Assembly (NCBI GenBank): GCA_020975725.1
Contig: QXJR01000028.1
Coordinates: forward strand, 496,001 to 560,000
Direction: 5' to 3'
Origin: Picocystis sp. L7
Lineage: Eukaryota > Chlorophyta > Picocystophyceae > Picocystales > Picocystaceae
DNA length: 64,000 bases
In this document: positions 30,413 through 41,307 of the stretch, one piece after another
Position numbering within the stretch: the stretch's first letter is position 1
Layout of the letters: each line of letters opens with the position of its first letter
Notes under the pieces: generated by a model
The model's database searches: none
Seen by the model: only the letters and a program-made list of their open reading frames with translations
What the model was told of the DNA's origin: nothing
Program-made: the position numbers and the translations under genes

Positions 30413-32390
30413 CTATTCATCCATAACTCCCTGGATATCTTCAAATCCATACTCTTCCTCGACTGCTTCCAAAATTTGGTCTAACTCATCCCCAGGCATA
30501 CCTTTGTCCATCAAGAGCAATTTCAATTTCTCAATTTTTGCTCCTTCTTGTCCTAAACAAGTCAGGAGATCAGACATTTGGCTTTGCTGATCCTGTACCA
30601 AGTTTACTTCCTCGCATTCCGGATCAGCAGCCTTGCTCGAAGAATCACCCCCAACATCTGACAGACCAACATTCCTCAAACACTCCAATTCGTCACGAAG
30701 ACTATCTATCTCGGCTTGCAGTTCCTTGTTCTGCCTCTGCAGGTAAGATATTTCTGACCCCATCGCAGAAACGCCTTCACCTGATGTGGGTCCACCCACT
30801 TCAAGCGTTTTGTCGTGCTCTCTTGCAACAGGCAAGTCTGCAAACTCGTGGTTTATATCGCTCGCCGTGGTTTCAGCCAACTCATCAGATTCAACAACTG
30901 CTTGACGAAGACCTTGGTCTACATCAGCACGTTCTTCTTGTTGAATTGGACTGCCGTGGGCAGCCTGTTCAATGGACTCTGACACAAACTTACGTTCATT
31001 TAGTCCATTTTCAAGGGTTCCATTGGATATTGGTTCAGGGGTACCAGCAAGAGATGCACTTAACAACAAGTGCAATTCCCAGTAAAGTTCTTCCTGGGTT
31101 TGCCATACTCTAAGTTCTGGAGGTAGGTACTCCCTCCATCCCTGCAACTCACCGATCTGGAACGGACCTTGAACTGCACCGTAAAGATCTCTATAATGCC
31201 ATCCAGAGGTACCATCGATAGAAGGGCAAGGAGGAATTTCGCTATCTTTCTCACCAGCAGCAGCATGGTTCTCAGTAGGAATGGACAACTGAGCAGTCGC
31301 TTGTTCACCACCTACATCCGTTTCTGTGTCCGAGCCAAACTCTGCTTCCACATCTGAGCAACCTTCGTTGATAGCTACAGCCTCGGCAAAAGTCCTTGGT
31401 GGTACCATGTCCGAGGTAAGGCCATTCTTGGCATCCGGAGATCTAAAGTTCATAAATGAAGATGTAGAGTGTGGAGTCTGATAGCCTGAAGCGCTCTCCA
31501 GGTGCAGCTCTTCCTCATCCGGTAGCTCATCGAAGGATGGAGCAATTTCTTGCCCAAAAATGTCCCTCTGTTCTAGCTCATCATCTGGTGCTTCCCCATA
31601 CTCATGTGGTAGAGCAGTATGATTTGCTTCGCCACCCTCTGCTTGCAATTCGTGAGGTACAGATTCTCCCAAGGTTTGAATGCTGCGCGTCAATGCTTGT
31701 TGCACTGAACTCTCAATATTCGGCTGAAGCGTCTGAGCCTGCCCCGGTCCTGCGGTAGAACCTGCACCAGCGGTGGGAACGAACAGGTTCACTGGTGGTG
31801 CGGCATCTTGCCCTACGGCTGGTAGGCCAGGAACTCCAAGGCCGGAAGAACCTTGCGTACTGAAATTCCCTACGGTAGGGTACATCGGACGAACCCTTGC
31901 TGTGTTACGAAACGCGTTTCGACCACCTGGACCAGTTTGTCCGGTGCCTTGCGGAACTTGTGGCGGTGCCTGTCCTTCCGTGTGAGCGGCTTGATCGAAG
32001 TTTCCCGTGAGAGACCTCTTGGGTGGAGGAGGTGGCGCCAAGTCTGCCACGTTCGGAGGTTCTTCTCCTTTCAACCTCCAGCATTTCAGCTGTTCGACAC
32101 GCACATCGAAGAGACCTTTCGTTAGCTCCGGTTCCGACGGCTCGTTCTCGAACGATCTTATCCTTCGACTTTGGTTCTGGCATACGCTTGGCGCACCTTT
32201 TCGTCGTAGAAGAACTGGTTGTTTTGTCCAAGTTTCATCTTCGCCGGTTTCTTCTTCTCCTCCTGTCCATCTCCCTGGGTCCGTTCTCTTCCCGTCAGTC
32301 CCGTGCAAAGCAATCCGCACTTTCCTCCCTTGCTCCAGCCGGGCCATGGCTCACCTTGGCAGGTGCACGTCCGCCGAAGATCCGTGACAT
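30413..32390 (-). CDS. GYF-domain protein with N-terminal Sec16-like motif (three exons)
   Basis: A 592-residue protein from exons 32390-32355, 32262-32197 and 32089-30413. Introns of 92 and 107 nt have donors GTGAGC and GTGCGC and both end CAG. Splicing makes an N-terminal segment, KMKLGQNNQFFYDEK then LKCWRLKGEEPP and a Pro run, which resembles the short conserved C-terminal motif of the ER exit-site scaffold Sec16. A GYF domain follows at about residues 328-380 (GWHYRDLYGAVQGPF with a later W and WQTQEELYWEL); GYF domains bind proline-rich peptides. Acidic, Ser-rich low complexity surrounds it, and a coiled coil lies near residues 480-505. The Sec16-like segment is at the wrong end for Sec16 and no Sec16 central domain exists. 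A role in ER export or mRNA-linked adaptor function is inference. Confidence 0.75.
32090..32196 (-). other. Second intron of the GYF gene
   Basis: 107 nt, donor GTGCGC, acceptor AACAG; joins FFYDEK to LKCWRLKG. Confidence 0.85.
32263..32354 (-). other. First intron of the GYF gene
   Basis: 92 nt, donor GTGAGC, acceptor GACAG; joins a 12-codon first exon (MSRIFGGRAPAK) to EEKKKPAKMKLG. Confidence 0.75.
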
Positions 32391-34044
32391 GATCCTGTTG
32401 TGTTTCGCGGTCGGTACTTGGACGTCCTGTTGTGCCTTCTCCCACACGGCCTGCCAACCCAACAGCCAGAAGATTAGAAGGACCGAAAAGGACGGGTTGA
32501 CCCGACAACGGGTCGGATAAATAGGAAGAGGTTGAAGGAAGGGAAGATCCGATCACCCAAGTTCGAAGTATCAAGGGAGGGGGAGGGAAGATTGGGAGAC
32601 ATGTGTCCGAAGCCCACAATGGCGGGAATCCAAGAAAAAGGTGCACGCGACACCGCCGGTTGGATTCGGAAAGCCGTGGAGCTTCGCAAGCGTGGAAACA
32701 TCAAGTGTGCCTACGGACTGGCATCGATGGGCGCGTGAAAGGACACGGATGCATACATGATTCTCCATCGCGGTCTACCCACAACCCATCATCACGCTTG
32801 CTTTGTGTTTGTGTGGTTGAGGGTCACGTGTTGTAACGCCGGTGCAAAGAACGGAATGTCGATTCGTTTCGAATCTCAAAGGAAGGGGGATCTCTTTGCG
32901 CTCGTCCGGCCTTGCATAGCATGCATCATTCAACGACATGAACATGACAACGCACAACCCACTAGGTTTGCTCTACACAGACTTCTTGTCAAATTTTCAA
33001 GCAATGGCAAGATAAAAACCTTCCATAATGACATGAAGAGGAATGTCGAGACACTCGGCCCTTCGTTTCGAAATGTTTCCCAAACCTATCGTGTAGTGCG
33101 GCTCAATTGCGGCCGAGACTCTACTTCGAGATACCATCGAATCGCTTGAATGATATTGGCTAGATACAATGAGCACGGAATCGTGATCCCCCCAAAGATA
33201 CCCTTTCCTTTTTGTAAGGAACACACAACTAATAATCCTTGACCCGACAAGAAGAGAGTATCTTCGATACGCTTTTACATCATTGCCAAAAAAATAATGC
33301 CTTCATACCGGGCCTAGCCAGGTCGACAAGGAAACATGACCCATGAGATATGGAGAACATGCTCGAGTTGTACATAAAAATTGGCGTAGAATTGACTTGA
33401 CTTTTTAAGGGATCGCGAGCACGACAAGAGGAGATTTTTGCACAGGCACAAGGATGTATGAATTCAAGCAAATACGATGAAATAAAGCCAATATCGAAGA
33501 AAGTATGGAGCTTATGTATCTCGGAACATCACATCTTGAATAGGGGGTTTAAAGCCGAGGGATTCTCCCACTTTCAAAGAAGACAATCCATAGTCTACGC
33601 GTCGCCCTCAACAACTGCATGATGCGTGCAAATTGTCCGAGCCTTTGCATAAAAGAAACACGAAAGCATGATGCACAAGCGCATTGTGAAAAACTTCATT
33701 CGTCGTTGCAGCTGGGCTAATGGTTTCTTGAATGAACTCTTTCCATCCCATAGAAATCCTATGCAATCACGGAGTCTACCCGAATGAACATGTTGCAAGT
33801 GGGTGGGCTTGTACATTGAGGATCTGGTTGGACAACATGCTAGAAGTGTATGTTGCATATTCCCCAAGACGGATCCCCCGGAGTGTTCTTTTCGGGTTGA
33901 TTCACATCGAGGCTTTGCACCCGGAGGGCGACTGGTTGCCCTCACAACACATCCCAACACCATCGCATCTGCCTGGGAAGCCGGAACCGAAGGCGAGCAT
34001 AGAGACGGAGAAAAGGTGTACGTTTGTCTTTGAGGCGTAGAAAC
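32391..34044. other. Intergenic between the GYF gene and bL36m
   Basis: GC-rich flank to about 32750, then AT-richer sequence with no identifiable gene or repeat; short open frames only. Confidence 0.5.
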
Positions 34045-34302
34045 ATGCGTGTCAAAGCTTCGGTCAAGCGGATGTGCGAGTCGTGCAAGGTCGTGCGACG
34101 TAGGAGGAGGGTGTACGTTGTCTGCAAGGCCAACCCTAGGCACAAGCAAAGGCAAGGCTACCACACCTCGGCCATCGATTCAATCGGCGTGGAACGCGCG
34201 TCGTGGAGCGAGCATGACAGTGCGGGTCGACAGGAGCAGACGATCAATTCCTGTTTCAGTGCCCAAGCAGAGCTAATCCACGCACGGTGTTCGGTCTGGT
34301 AA
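34045..34302 (+). CDS. Mitochondrial ribosomal protein bL36m
   Basis: A small ribosomal protein of the large subunit, 85 residues from the ATG at 34045. The core [20 protein letters not shown] followed by [17 protein letters not shown] is a clear L36 zinc-ribbon, with Cys11, Cys14, Cys27 and His33 as likely zinc ligands. The form resembles nuclear-encoded mitochondrial L36 of plants, which also lacks a long presequence and has a C-terminal extension. Here the extension after KQRQG is about 45 residues of unclassified sequence. An intron or earlier stop in that tail cannot be excluded. A plastid destination is less likely, since plastid L36 is usually plastid-encoded. Confidence 0.82.
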   Translation: MRVKASVKRMCESCKVVRRRRRVYVVCKANPRHKQRQGYHTSAIDSIGVERASWSEHDSAGRQEQTINSCFSAQAELIHARCSVW

Positions 34303-34602
34303 GTCAGATGGTTCGACCAAGCGAACGGCATGCGCGGAAGTTATGTAGGGCTTTGGACAGTGGCTGACCGTGCGGATTACGTAGCAGCCAAGATTTTCAG
34401 GTCCATAGACCACGGGGGCAAGCGATGGATACACTTTTCAAGTGAAAGGGGTTCATGCAATCAGAGCGATATTTTGTTGGACCATCGCCTTTGACGGCGG
34501 ATGCAAGTGCAAGTTTTTCACCCAGGTAGTGCACCTGGTACCTCATCCACAAGTAGACATCAATGCTGCAAACTTTATTACTGATGCAGGTTCTACCCCC
34601 TA
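34303..34602. other. Convergent 3' region between bL36m and DPM3
   Basis: 300 bases between opposing stop codons; no feature recognised. Confidence 0.5.
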
Positions 34603-34869
34603 CTACACCTTGATCCCCTTGGCTAGCAACTCCTGTTTGGCTGCTAGTATATCATCCATTAGCTCACGATATTCTGCCTTGCATGTGGGCAAGGAATAAA
34701 CCGATGTAAAGATGTTGATCACTGCGTAGATACCAAAGGCTATGACTGCCCAAGCTGGCAAGAATTGCACAAGCCGGGGGTAATGGGATGCGAGCGACGT
34801 CCTTGCAAGTATGCTCCAAAACGCAAGAAACAGGAGTATCCGGACAGAAATTCCTACAACCCTCCTCAT
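34603..34869 (-). CDS. DPM3: Dolichol-phosphate mannose synthase subunit 3
   Basis: An 88-residue ER membrane protein that anchors and stabilises the catalytic subunit of dolichol-phosphate mannose synthase, which supplies mannose for N-glycans and GPI anchors. Two transmembrane helices (about 5-25 and 38-58) are followed by the conserved cytosolic C-terminal coiled segment YSLPTCKAEYRELMDDILAA and KQELLAKGIKV, the part that binds DPM1. Length fits DPM3 (about 90 residues). The ATG at 34869 directly precedes the first helix; the open frame upstream is GC-rich leader. Its pathway feeds the PIG-U-containing GPI pathway, though the two genes lie 34 kb apart here. Confidence 0.88.
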   Translation of the reverse strand: MRRVVGISVRILLFLAFWSILARTSLASHYPRLVQFLPAWAVIAFGIYAVINIFTSVYSLPTCKAEYRELMDDILAAKQELLAKGIKV

Positions 34870-37845
34870 CTCCAATGCGTTCAGAGCTGGGCACTGCAGT
34901 CCGAAGACAGGACGTTCACCTGTACAACGACCTGGCCTTCGATCGGATTCTTCAGGTATGCGCCCAACGTTCCCTCTCCGAAAAAGTGAAATCGCCTGCG
35001 TCTCAACGCACACCACTGACGGAACCACAAGCCTTGCCTTCGTACGGCCCGTCCAATGCAAGCTTTCCGACTGATGGATCCGCCGTATGCCTCGACGCAA
35101 ACAATACGTTCTCACACCACCAGACACGCGCTCGCGGGCAAGATCCGACCGCCACTCGGGCCATCAATGGTCAAATCAATCAATCAGGGCAGATCTCCAT
35201 TGGCCAAGGTTGCCCCCATGCAATTGAAGTACCCGAGGTAGTGCACAAGCAGGTGTTATTCTTTGACGAGACTTGGCGATTACAAGGTACACTAGATTTC
35301 TCCTTGTTTCTTGGTATACGGTGCTGATTCGATGCCGTCTTCTACGAATGGTGATCAATGTACGGGTGCGCACAATCAAATGGAGAGTGCCGCTTTGTTG
35401 AGGAATTTGCAATTAAATCGAGCGCATCATTTCAAAAACATCATCAAACTCTGTTTTAATTGGTTGACAACATTTGCTTTTGCGTCGAACCATGTGGTTT
35501 TGTTCTTTGAACGCTTCAAAGCGCAGAGCTAGTCAAAGAGTTGTGCGGAGCGTTTGACGTGAGGCCTCACGTCACCCTCCTAGTACATTCACTGGAAAAT
35601 GCTACTAGGCAAGTGATCGCTTTGTTTGGCCAAAGGTTGTAAAGTTCAAAGAGTTGTCAAGATCACCAATAATCCAATCTTCTACGCCATTCACCTCGCT
35701 TTTAGGCCTTTGTTTAAGGAAACAATGCGTATCGGTGCAAGGGCATTTTTATTGTAATACAAAACAAGCAAGGAGTTTCCACCGTAGACAAAACGAAGAA
35801 GTGCATTGCCTAAAAGCAACAATGCCCATGCGCCCTAAAATTTTCAATGTTTTCACGTATCGAGTCTATTTGCCACTTTTAACCCAACTATCTCTACTCA
35901 ATGTAGCTTTGCGACTTCTAGTCGATGTTCCGCTCTTACAATGACACCCAATTTTTGCTACGTAGTGCTTGCGACGGCATTGCGTGTGATCACTTTGGTA
36001 AAGTTAGAGTTTCCTTGGATCAACATATGTGCACTTTGGTGCTATGTAAGTAGTTTCGCTAGGCAATCGCGTTTGAAGTGAGCATGATTTCACAAGATTC
36101 CGAATTGTTCACCATGCCACGATTCGTCCCTAATTCTACATTGCATTCCCTCTCATTTTCCCGATGCTTGCATTTGACTTGCCCGTGAGTTCGTTGCATT
36201 TTACAATTAGATAAAACGCATCCACGTGTGCTCACGTGTCTGGACTGCTAATTTTCAGCCGGTGAGGGAAGATTGAAGCTCACATTCTACTACTTTACGT
36301 CACATGCCTTTGGATTAGATAACAATTAGTTGCCTTGATTGGCGGAACATATGCACAATGGGTTGATACAAAATGCGGCAACAATACATGGTCCATGTGC
36401 ACGCTCCGTCTGACTGCCAGCAGCAAAGTATCAATCCTTAAACATTGGTATCACTATTTGTAGTTTTTCCTTACAATTTGAGAGATGAATGTCCGGAAAC
36501 GATTGTAAGCGAGTGTTTCGACTTAAGAGGGAGTGGCATGCCGCATATTTCGATCGCTTCAGAAAGCAAGAAGGTGCACAACGCAAGCGCAATTGTCCTC
36601 TTCTTGCCCTCTTTCTTCTACAACAAAATGGTATCTCAATGAGATTGCTAGTTCACAAATTAAATTGGATGCAAAGTTGTACTCAAACGATTTCATCTTG
36701 CATAGAGATGCTTTCTTGCTTTTCGAGAATCAATTGAGGAAGTACTGTGGAAGCAATGTACGAAAACGACAAGGTGAGAACGACAATCTTAGAGGAATAA
36801 AATATCATTCCGAGATAGAGCATACGTCCCAAATAAGCTCTTTCTTTACACACAATCATTTTTCTCAATAATTCACGGAGAGAATGGTGCAAGGAATCGA
36901 TTGGTACATTCGAGTCATTTTCAACTCAAGAGCAATCAATAAATTTTTTAAGCAACAAACATCAGTCTGCTACGAGCACGGAAGGTTTTGCTTACAATTG
37001 CCCAATCTTTGCTTCATTGTCAACTTTATCTTGAACAAATAGAATGGCCTTAAAAGCATTGAATTTCGACTTGCTAGCCAAGAATGTTGATTTCCCTAGT
37101 GGCTATCAACAATTGGGAAACTAGCGAAGATGAGCATACAATTATCTTGAGAGAAAATTGTTGTCTTTGCGCATAATTGGAAGAACTCCCGTAAACACCG
37201 TTTTTTGTTGAGCTGCAATTCCTTAACTGATTCAAAAAGCACTCAAAAATAAAAACAGTGCGACATATGTACTTTTAACCTCCTCTGCACGTGCAATCGC
37301 AAATGGATTGGCGAAGTCTCATGTCACATGAACACAACTTGGACTTTCTGGGGCTGCCTAGATAAATAGAAGTAATGGCATCGCAATCCACGAAGTAGCG
37401 TTGCATCTGCCACTCATGTGTGGGCGAACATTCGAGATTCAACCACTCTTGGACCTTCACAATCTTCCCGGTAGCTTCTGACAGAGTCTATCACAATCTA
37501 CCTGTCTCACCAATATCAAAGAGCTCTCCACCAATGGTGCCAGACTGTTGCCATAGTTTATCCTCTCACCACAAAGAACAAATGGATTCCGGTTGGAACA
37601 AACGTGCAGATTAGAGTTTATACCCATACCCGTGTACTCAGAAAAAAACCCCACAATGTACAATTAAGTCTGCTTCACGCTGGATTGCGTTCAATTCATC
37701 AACCAATTGAACTTGGATGTGTCAATCAGAGCATGCCATTTCTGTTCAACCTCAGTTCCATGGGTACTGGATGCTTGAGCTTTGACGACTTGATTCGGAC
37801 AGGGAAGCGCACCCAGTAGGAAGATGGCAAGATCAACATTATCAA
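34870..37845. other. Long intergenic stretch, no gene recognised
   Basis: Short GC-rich flank of DPM3 to about 35250, then about 2.5 kb of AT-rich sequence. No open frame longer than about 110 codons, no domain motif, no long direct or inverted repeat noticed. Possibly decayed mobile DNA; unproven. Confidence 0.5.
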
Positions 37846-39369
37846 CTATGGGATGCTTACTTCTGTTGTGTCCCTTTCATTTATGTCGTATTTGGTACCT
37901 GCCCCATCTGAAGACAGCTGAATTTCATCCTTTGCTGCGAAATAATTTGAGAAGGGCCACAACTGGTTGACTCTAGAGCCAACTTCCACCACGGAAGGAA
38001 GCAACGAGAGCAGTGCTTCCATTGCAACCTGCAGTTCATAGTAATGCAGACGAGCATGGGGTGTTGCTAGTTTATCATGCTCCAAGATGCGCTTGCCCAG
38101 ATCATCAGCGGTCAGCCTTGCGCTTCCATCTACTGCATCGACCACAACTCGGTAGCATTCTGCACGGATCAATTTTCTCCTCATATTGAAGCTATTCTGC
38201 AAGAATCTGCGTGCAGCGGCGTCAAATCTTGCCAAGTGATCGTTCGTGCAAGACTCGTAGGCCCTAAATTTGTCTGCAAGCAGTTGGAAAGTATTGCAGC
38301 ACTCTTCAACAAGTTCTGCCATGAGCTCTTCTCCTTGGACAATTTGAATAGCATATCGTAGAAAGCTGTCATAATCTATATTGGTTGATTCCGTGAGCAT
38401 ATCGATGACATAGCATGCCCTCCTCAACAGCTTCAGCATGGAAGCGACCTCCCGTACAGGAACTTTCCCGTTCCGTGGCCTTTTCGGGAAACACCATGGC
38501 AAATACACCTTGTGCTTGAAACATTGAAAGACCCCAATCTCCATACGTGCTGCTGGTAGCATGTTTTGAGCTTTGAGTATACGTGCTCGTATGTCGTCCA
38601 GTGCTTCGGACACTTGTTGAATTTTTTCTCGGCTCATCGGTGCTTGGATTGTATCCTCTGGATGAACGTGCTCCAAAGACAGGCGCACAACGTCTGCAAG
38701 CTTCTCCAGACTGATTGCGATATTTATATGTATCTTTTCTGCAGCACTTGCAGGATGAATGATACTGATAAATAGCCCGATCACAATGCCAAGAGTAATT
38801 CCAACCGTGCGGGTTGTAGCCACCTTCAGGACCTGCAGATTCGAATCTTCTTGTCCAACACCTGCCATGCTAACGATCAAGTATGTAACTCCACAGAGTG
38901 TTGTGCCGTACTGTACTTTTTTCACGGTCAAGCCCACCACGTATGTGACAAAGATCATCAGCCCTCCTATCAATGACATGTACCACACCTGGGGCAAGAT
39001 CAACCAACTCACGAGGGCGATTCCTGCACCGAGCACTGTGCCAAAGAACCTCAGCACACTCTTGACGGTTGCATCTCCAATGAGTGGTATGGTCACAAAC
39101 AACAAGGTGATTCCTGCCCATCGCAGAGAAGCACTCCATTGTTGTCCCCACGCCGATCCTTCTCTCAGGGAAGGGCTTCCGGACCAGAGTAGCAGCAGTC
39201 CGATGGCGGTTCCGAGGTACAGTCCGTGCACGACGTTCCATTTATTGGTGAAGGAGGTGGCAAGCGCTTTCCAGCACCGCTGTGCGTATCCCATCGCCAC
39301 GTCCCAGCCTCCTCCGCCCGCACGCACGCGGTCGGTGTCCTTGGACTCGACGCGTTTCGAGGCGGACAT
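37846..39369 (-). CDS. ALMT/FUSC-type membrane transport protein
   Basis: A 507-residue membrane protein of the aluminium-activated malate transporter/FUSC family, anion channels or efflux proteins. About six hydrophobic helices occupy residues 40-210, among them VVHGLYLGTAIGLLLLW, SLIGGLMIFVTYVVGL and TRTVGITLGIVIGLFISIIHP, followed by a long soluble helical C-terminal domain. This architecture (six helices then a cytosolic helical half) is that of plant ALMTs. Substrate and membrane are unknown. The ATG at 39369 (MSASKRVESK) is chosen because upstream sequence is GC-rich leader without membrane or targeting features. The gene is head to head with the GTPase gene, 315 bp apart. Confidence 0.8.
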   Translation of the reverse strand: MSASKRVESKDTDRVRAGGGGWDVAMGYAQRCWKALATSFTNKWNVVHGLYLGTAIGLLLLWSGSPSLREGSAWGQQWSASLRWAGITLLFVTIPLIGDATVKSVLRFFGTVLGAGIALVSWLILPQVWYMSLIGGLMIFVTYVVGLTVKKVQYGTTLCGVTYLIVSMAGVGQEDSNLQVLKVATTRTVGITLGIVIGLFISIIHPASAAEKIHINIAISLEKLADVVRLSLEHVHPEDTIQAPMSREKIQQVSEALDDIRARILKAQNMLPAARMEIGVFQCFKHKVYLPWCFPKRPRNGKVPVREVASMLKLLRRACYVIDMLTESTNIDYDSFLRYAIQIVQGEELMAELVEECCNTFQLLADKFRAYESCTNDHLARFDAAARRFLQNSFNMRRKLIRAECYRVVVDAVDGSARLTADDLGKRILEHDKLATPHARLHYYELQVAMEALLSLLPSVVEVGSRVNQLWPFSNYFAAKDEIQLSSDGAGTKYDINERDTTEVSIP

Positions 39370-39684
39370 CCACCGACGGTGTGGCGACGTTTCCACCACG
39401 AGCAAGGAGAGGCGTCCTTCAAGCGGTCCAGGTGATCCAGGTCGCGAGTAGGAGATGCTTTCGTCGAGCCACGGGATCCTTTCGGTCGGACCTCGCCTGC
39501 TTCGGCTTCTAATCGCACCCACGTGTCTTCCAGGCCGCCTTCGCCTCGATGCTCAATCGAGGCCACGAACCGACGTCGAACCGCTCCCCTTAACTTCGTC
39601 CGAGTTAACCCCAGTCGCCTCGCCTGGTTTCCATCGGCATTCCACCGTCGGCATCGCGCGACGTTCGAGCGGACGAATCCGACG
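39370..39684. promoter_or_regulatory. Divergent promoter region, ALMT-like and GTPase genes
   Basis: A 315-bp GC-rich gap between divergent start codons must hold both promoters. It is open in several frames; no named element identified. Confidence 0.5.
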
Positions 39685-41307
39685 ATGCGCGTCATGGCGA
39701 GGTGCCTCGTGCGGTTCTCGTCGTCCGTGAGAAGGCCTGGAAGGTCCACGAACCGCGCCTGGTGGTCCCTGCACGCGACAATGGCGGGGAAGAGGATGGA
39801 ACACGCCGCCAAGGGACGCACGCACGCACCAAACGCGGCCGAACCAGCCGCTGCTGCGGCATGGAGCGAAAGGAAGGCGCCTGAAAGGTGCCCAGGATGC
39901 GGCGTGAAGTTGCAAGACAGAAAGCCGGACATGCCTGGGTACTTCGTGCGTCCCAAAGACAAGACGGCGGATGCGACCGTGGTCGAGGACGAGTTCGACT
40001 CGAACTTCCAGAGCTCGGCCGCCACGGCGACGGTTACGAAGACGGACGAGGAACGAGGATCAGGAGAAGGAGACGAAGAACTGGACGTCGTCTGCGCGAG
40101 ATGTTACTCTTTGCAACACTATGGAAGGATCAAAAGCCTCGCCGCCGAATCGGAACTCCCCGGATTCGACCTGGAAAGAATCATTGGCAATCGGATTGCC
40201 AGAGAGAAAGGCAGGCGAGCGGTGATCTGCTGCGTGGTGGATGCGGCGGACTTCGACGCCTCCCTTCCCACCGAATCTCTGCGCGGTTTGTTGGTCAGTG
40301 CGAAGGTCCTGGAGGAAAGGGAGAACCGGCTGACCAGGGAGGGCAGGTCTGCCACACACGTCGTGCTGGCGGTGACCAAATCTGACCTGTTGCCCAAGCA
40401 ATGTGGATTGAAGAGGCTCGAAGGTTGGTACCGTCGGCGGTACAAGTCGCAAGATCTCCCTCCAGTTTCGGCCGTGTACCTCGTGAGTGCCCAGACAGGA
40501 ATGGGGATGCAAATGCTCCTGGAAGGGTTGGAGGAGCTTTGTGGCAAACTGGGCGACGTCTGGGTGATTGGCGCGCAAAATGCGGGGAAGTCTTCCTTGA
40601 TCAATGCAATGCACCGATGTGTGAGTGACGGGGCAATTACGAAACAGAGGGCGCTCACGGAGGCAGCCATCCCAGGAACAACCATAGGGGTGGTGCAGCT
40701 AAGCGGCATTTTGCCCACGGCCAGATGCCGCGTGTTCGACACGCCTGGAGTGCTGCACACGCATCAGATCACCACCTTGCTCTCTGCTGCAGAAGTTCGA
40801 ATGATACTCCCGAGAAGGGCACTGAAGCCCCGTACATTCAGGTGTGAAGTGGGGGGCTGCATCAGCCTGGGAGCTAGTGCACGGGTCGAAGTGGTATCCG
40901 CTCCCTCCTCTACGATTTACTTGACTTTTTGGGGTTCAGACGAGATTGTCTGTCATATGGGAAAAGCTGCGACTGCTCCTGAACTATGGAACAAGCACGC
41001 AGGCACATCATTGCAGCCTCCTGCTGGTGGAAAGGAGAGATTTGGGAAGCTCCCTGAATTGGAGGTGACGGAGATCGATGTTGTCGGAAACTCTTGGAGG
41101 GAAAGCTCTGTAGATGTCTGCATCGCAGGCTTCGGGTGGGTGGGTGTGGGCGTCACCAGAGAGTGCAAGCTCCGCGTTTGGACGTTTCCTTCCGTAGAAG
41201 TATCCACCCGGGAAGCCATGATACCAGATTTTGCTAAACAATTCGAGACGCCAGGCTTTACAAAATCTCTGCCCCAGAAGAAAAACAATAAGAAGACGAA
41301 ACATTGA
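39685..41307 (+). CDS. BPG2/YqeH-type circularly permuted GTPase (organellar)
   Basis: A 540-residue GTPase of the YqeH/BPG2/NOA1 group, which assist organellar small-ribosomal-subunit or rRNA maturation. An N-terminal zinc finger has CPGCGVKLQDRKPDMPGYF and a second Cys pair CARCYSLQHYG. The G motifs are permuted as in this family: TKSD (G4) and VSAQTG (G5) come before GAQNAGKSS (G1) and DTPG (G3). The C-terminal beta-rich domain keeps GNSWRESSVDVCIAGFGWVG. The basic start MRVMARCLVRFSSSVRR suggests import into mitochondria or plastid; closeness to plant BPG2 favours the plastid. The tail is Lys/Asn-rich. First in-frame ATG chosen. Confidence 0.9.
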   Translation: MRVMARCLVRFSSSVRRPGRSTNRAWWSLHATMAGKRMEHAAKGRTHAPNAAEPAAAAAWSERKAPERCPGCGVKLQDRKPDMPGYFVRPKDKTADATVVEDEFDSNFQSSAATATVTKTDEERGSGEGDEELDVVCARCYSLQHYGRIKSLAAESELPGFDLERIIGNRIAREKGRRAVICCVVDAADFDASLPTESLRGLLVSAKVLEERENRLTREGRSATHVVLAVTKSDLLPKQCGLKRLEGWYRRRYKSQDLPPVSAVYLVSAQTGMGMQMLLEGLEELCGKLGDVWVIGAQNAGKSSLINAMHRCVSDGAITKQRALTEAAIPGTTIGVVQLSGILPTARCRVFDTPGVLHTHQITTLLSAAEVRMILPRRALKPRTFRCEVGGCISLGASARVEVVSAPSSTIYLTFWGSDEIVCHMGKAATAPELWNKHAGTSLQPPAGGKERFGKLPELEVTEIDVVGNSWRESSVDVCIAGFGWVGVGVTRECKLRVWTFPSVEVSTREAMIPDFAKQFETPGFTKSLPQKKNNKKTKH

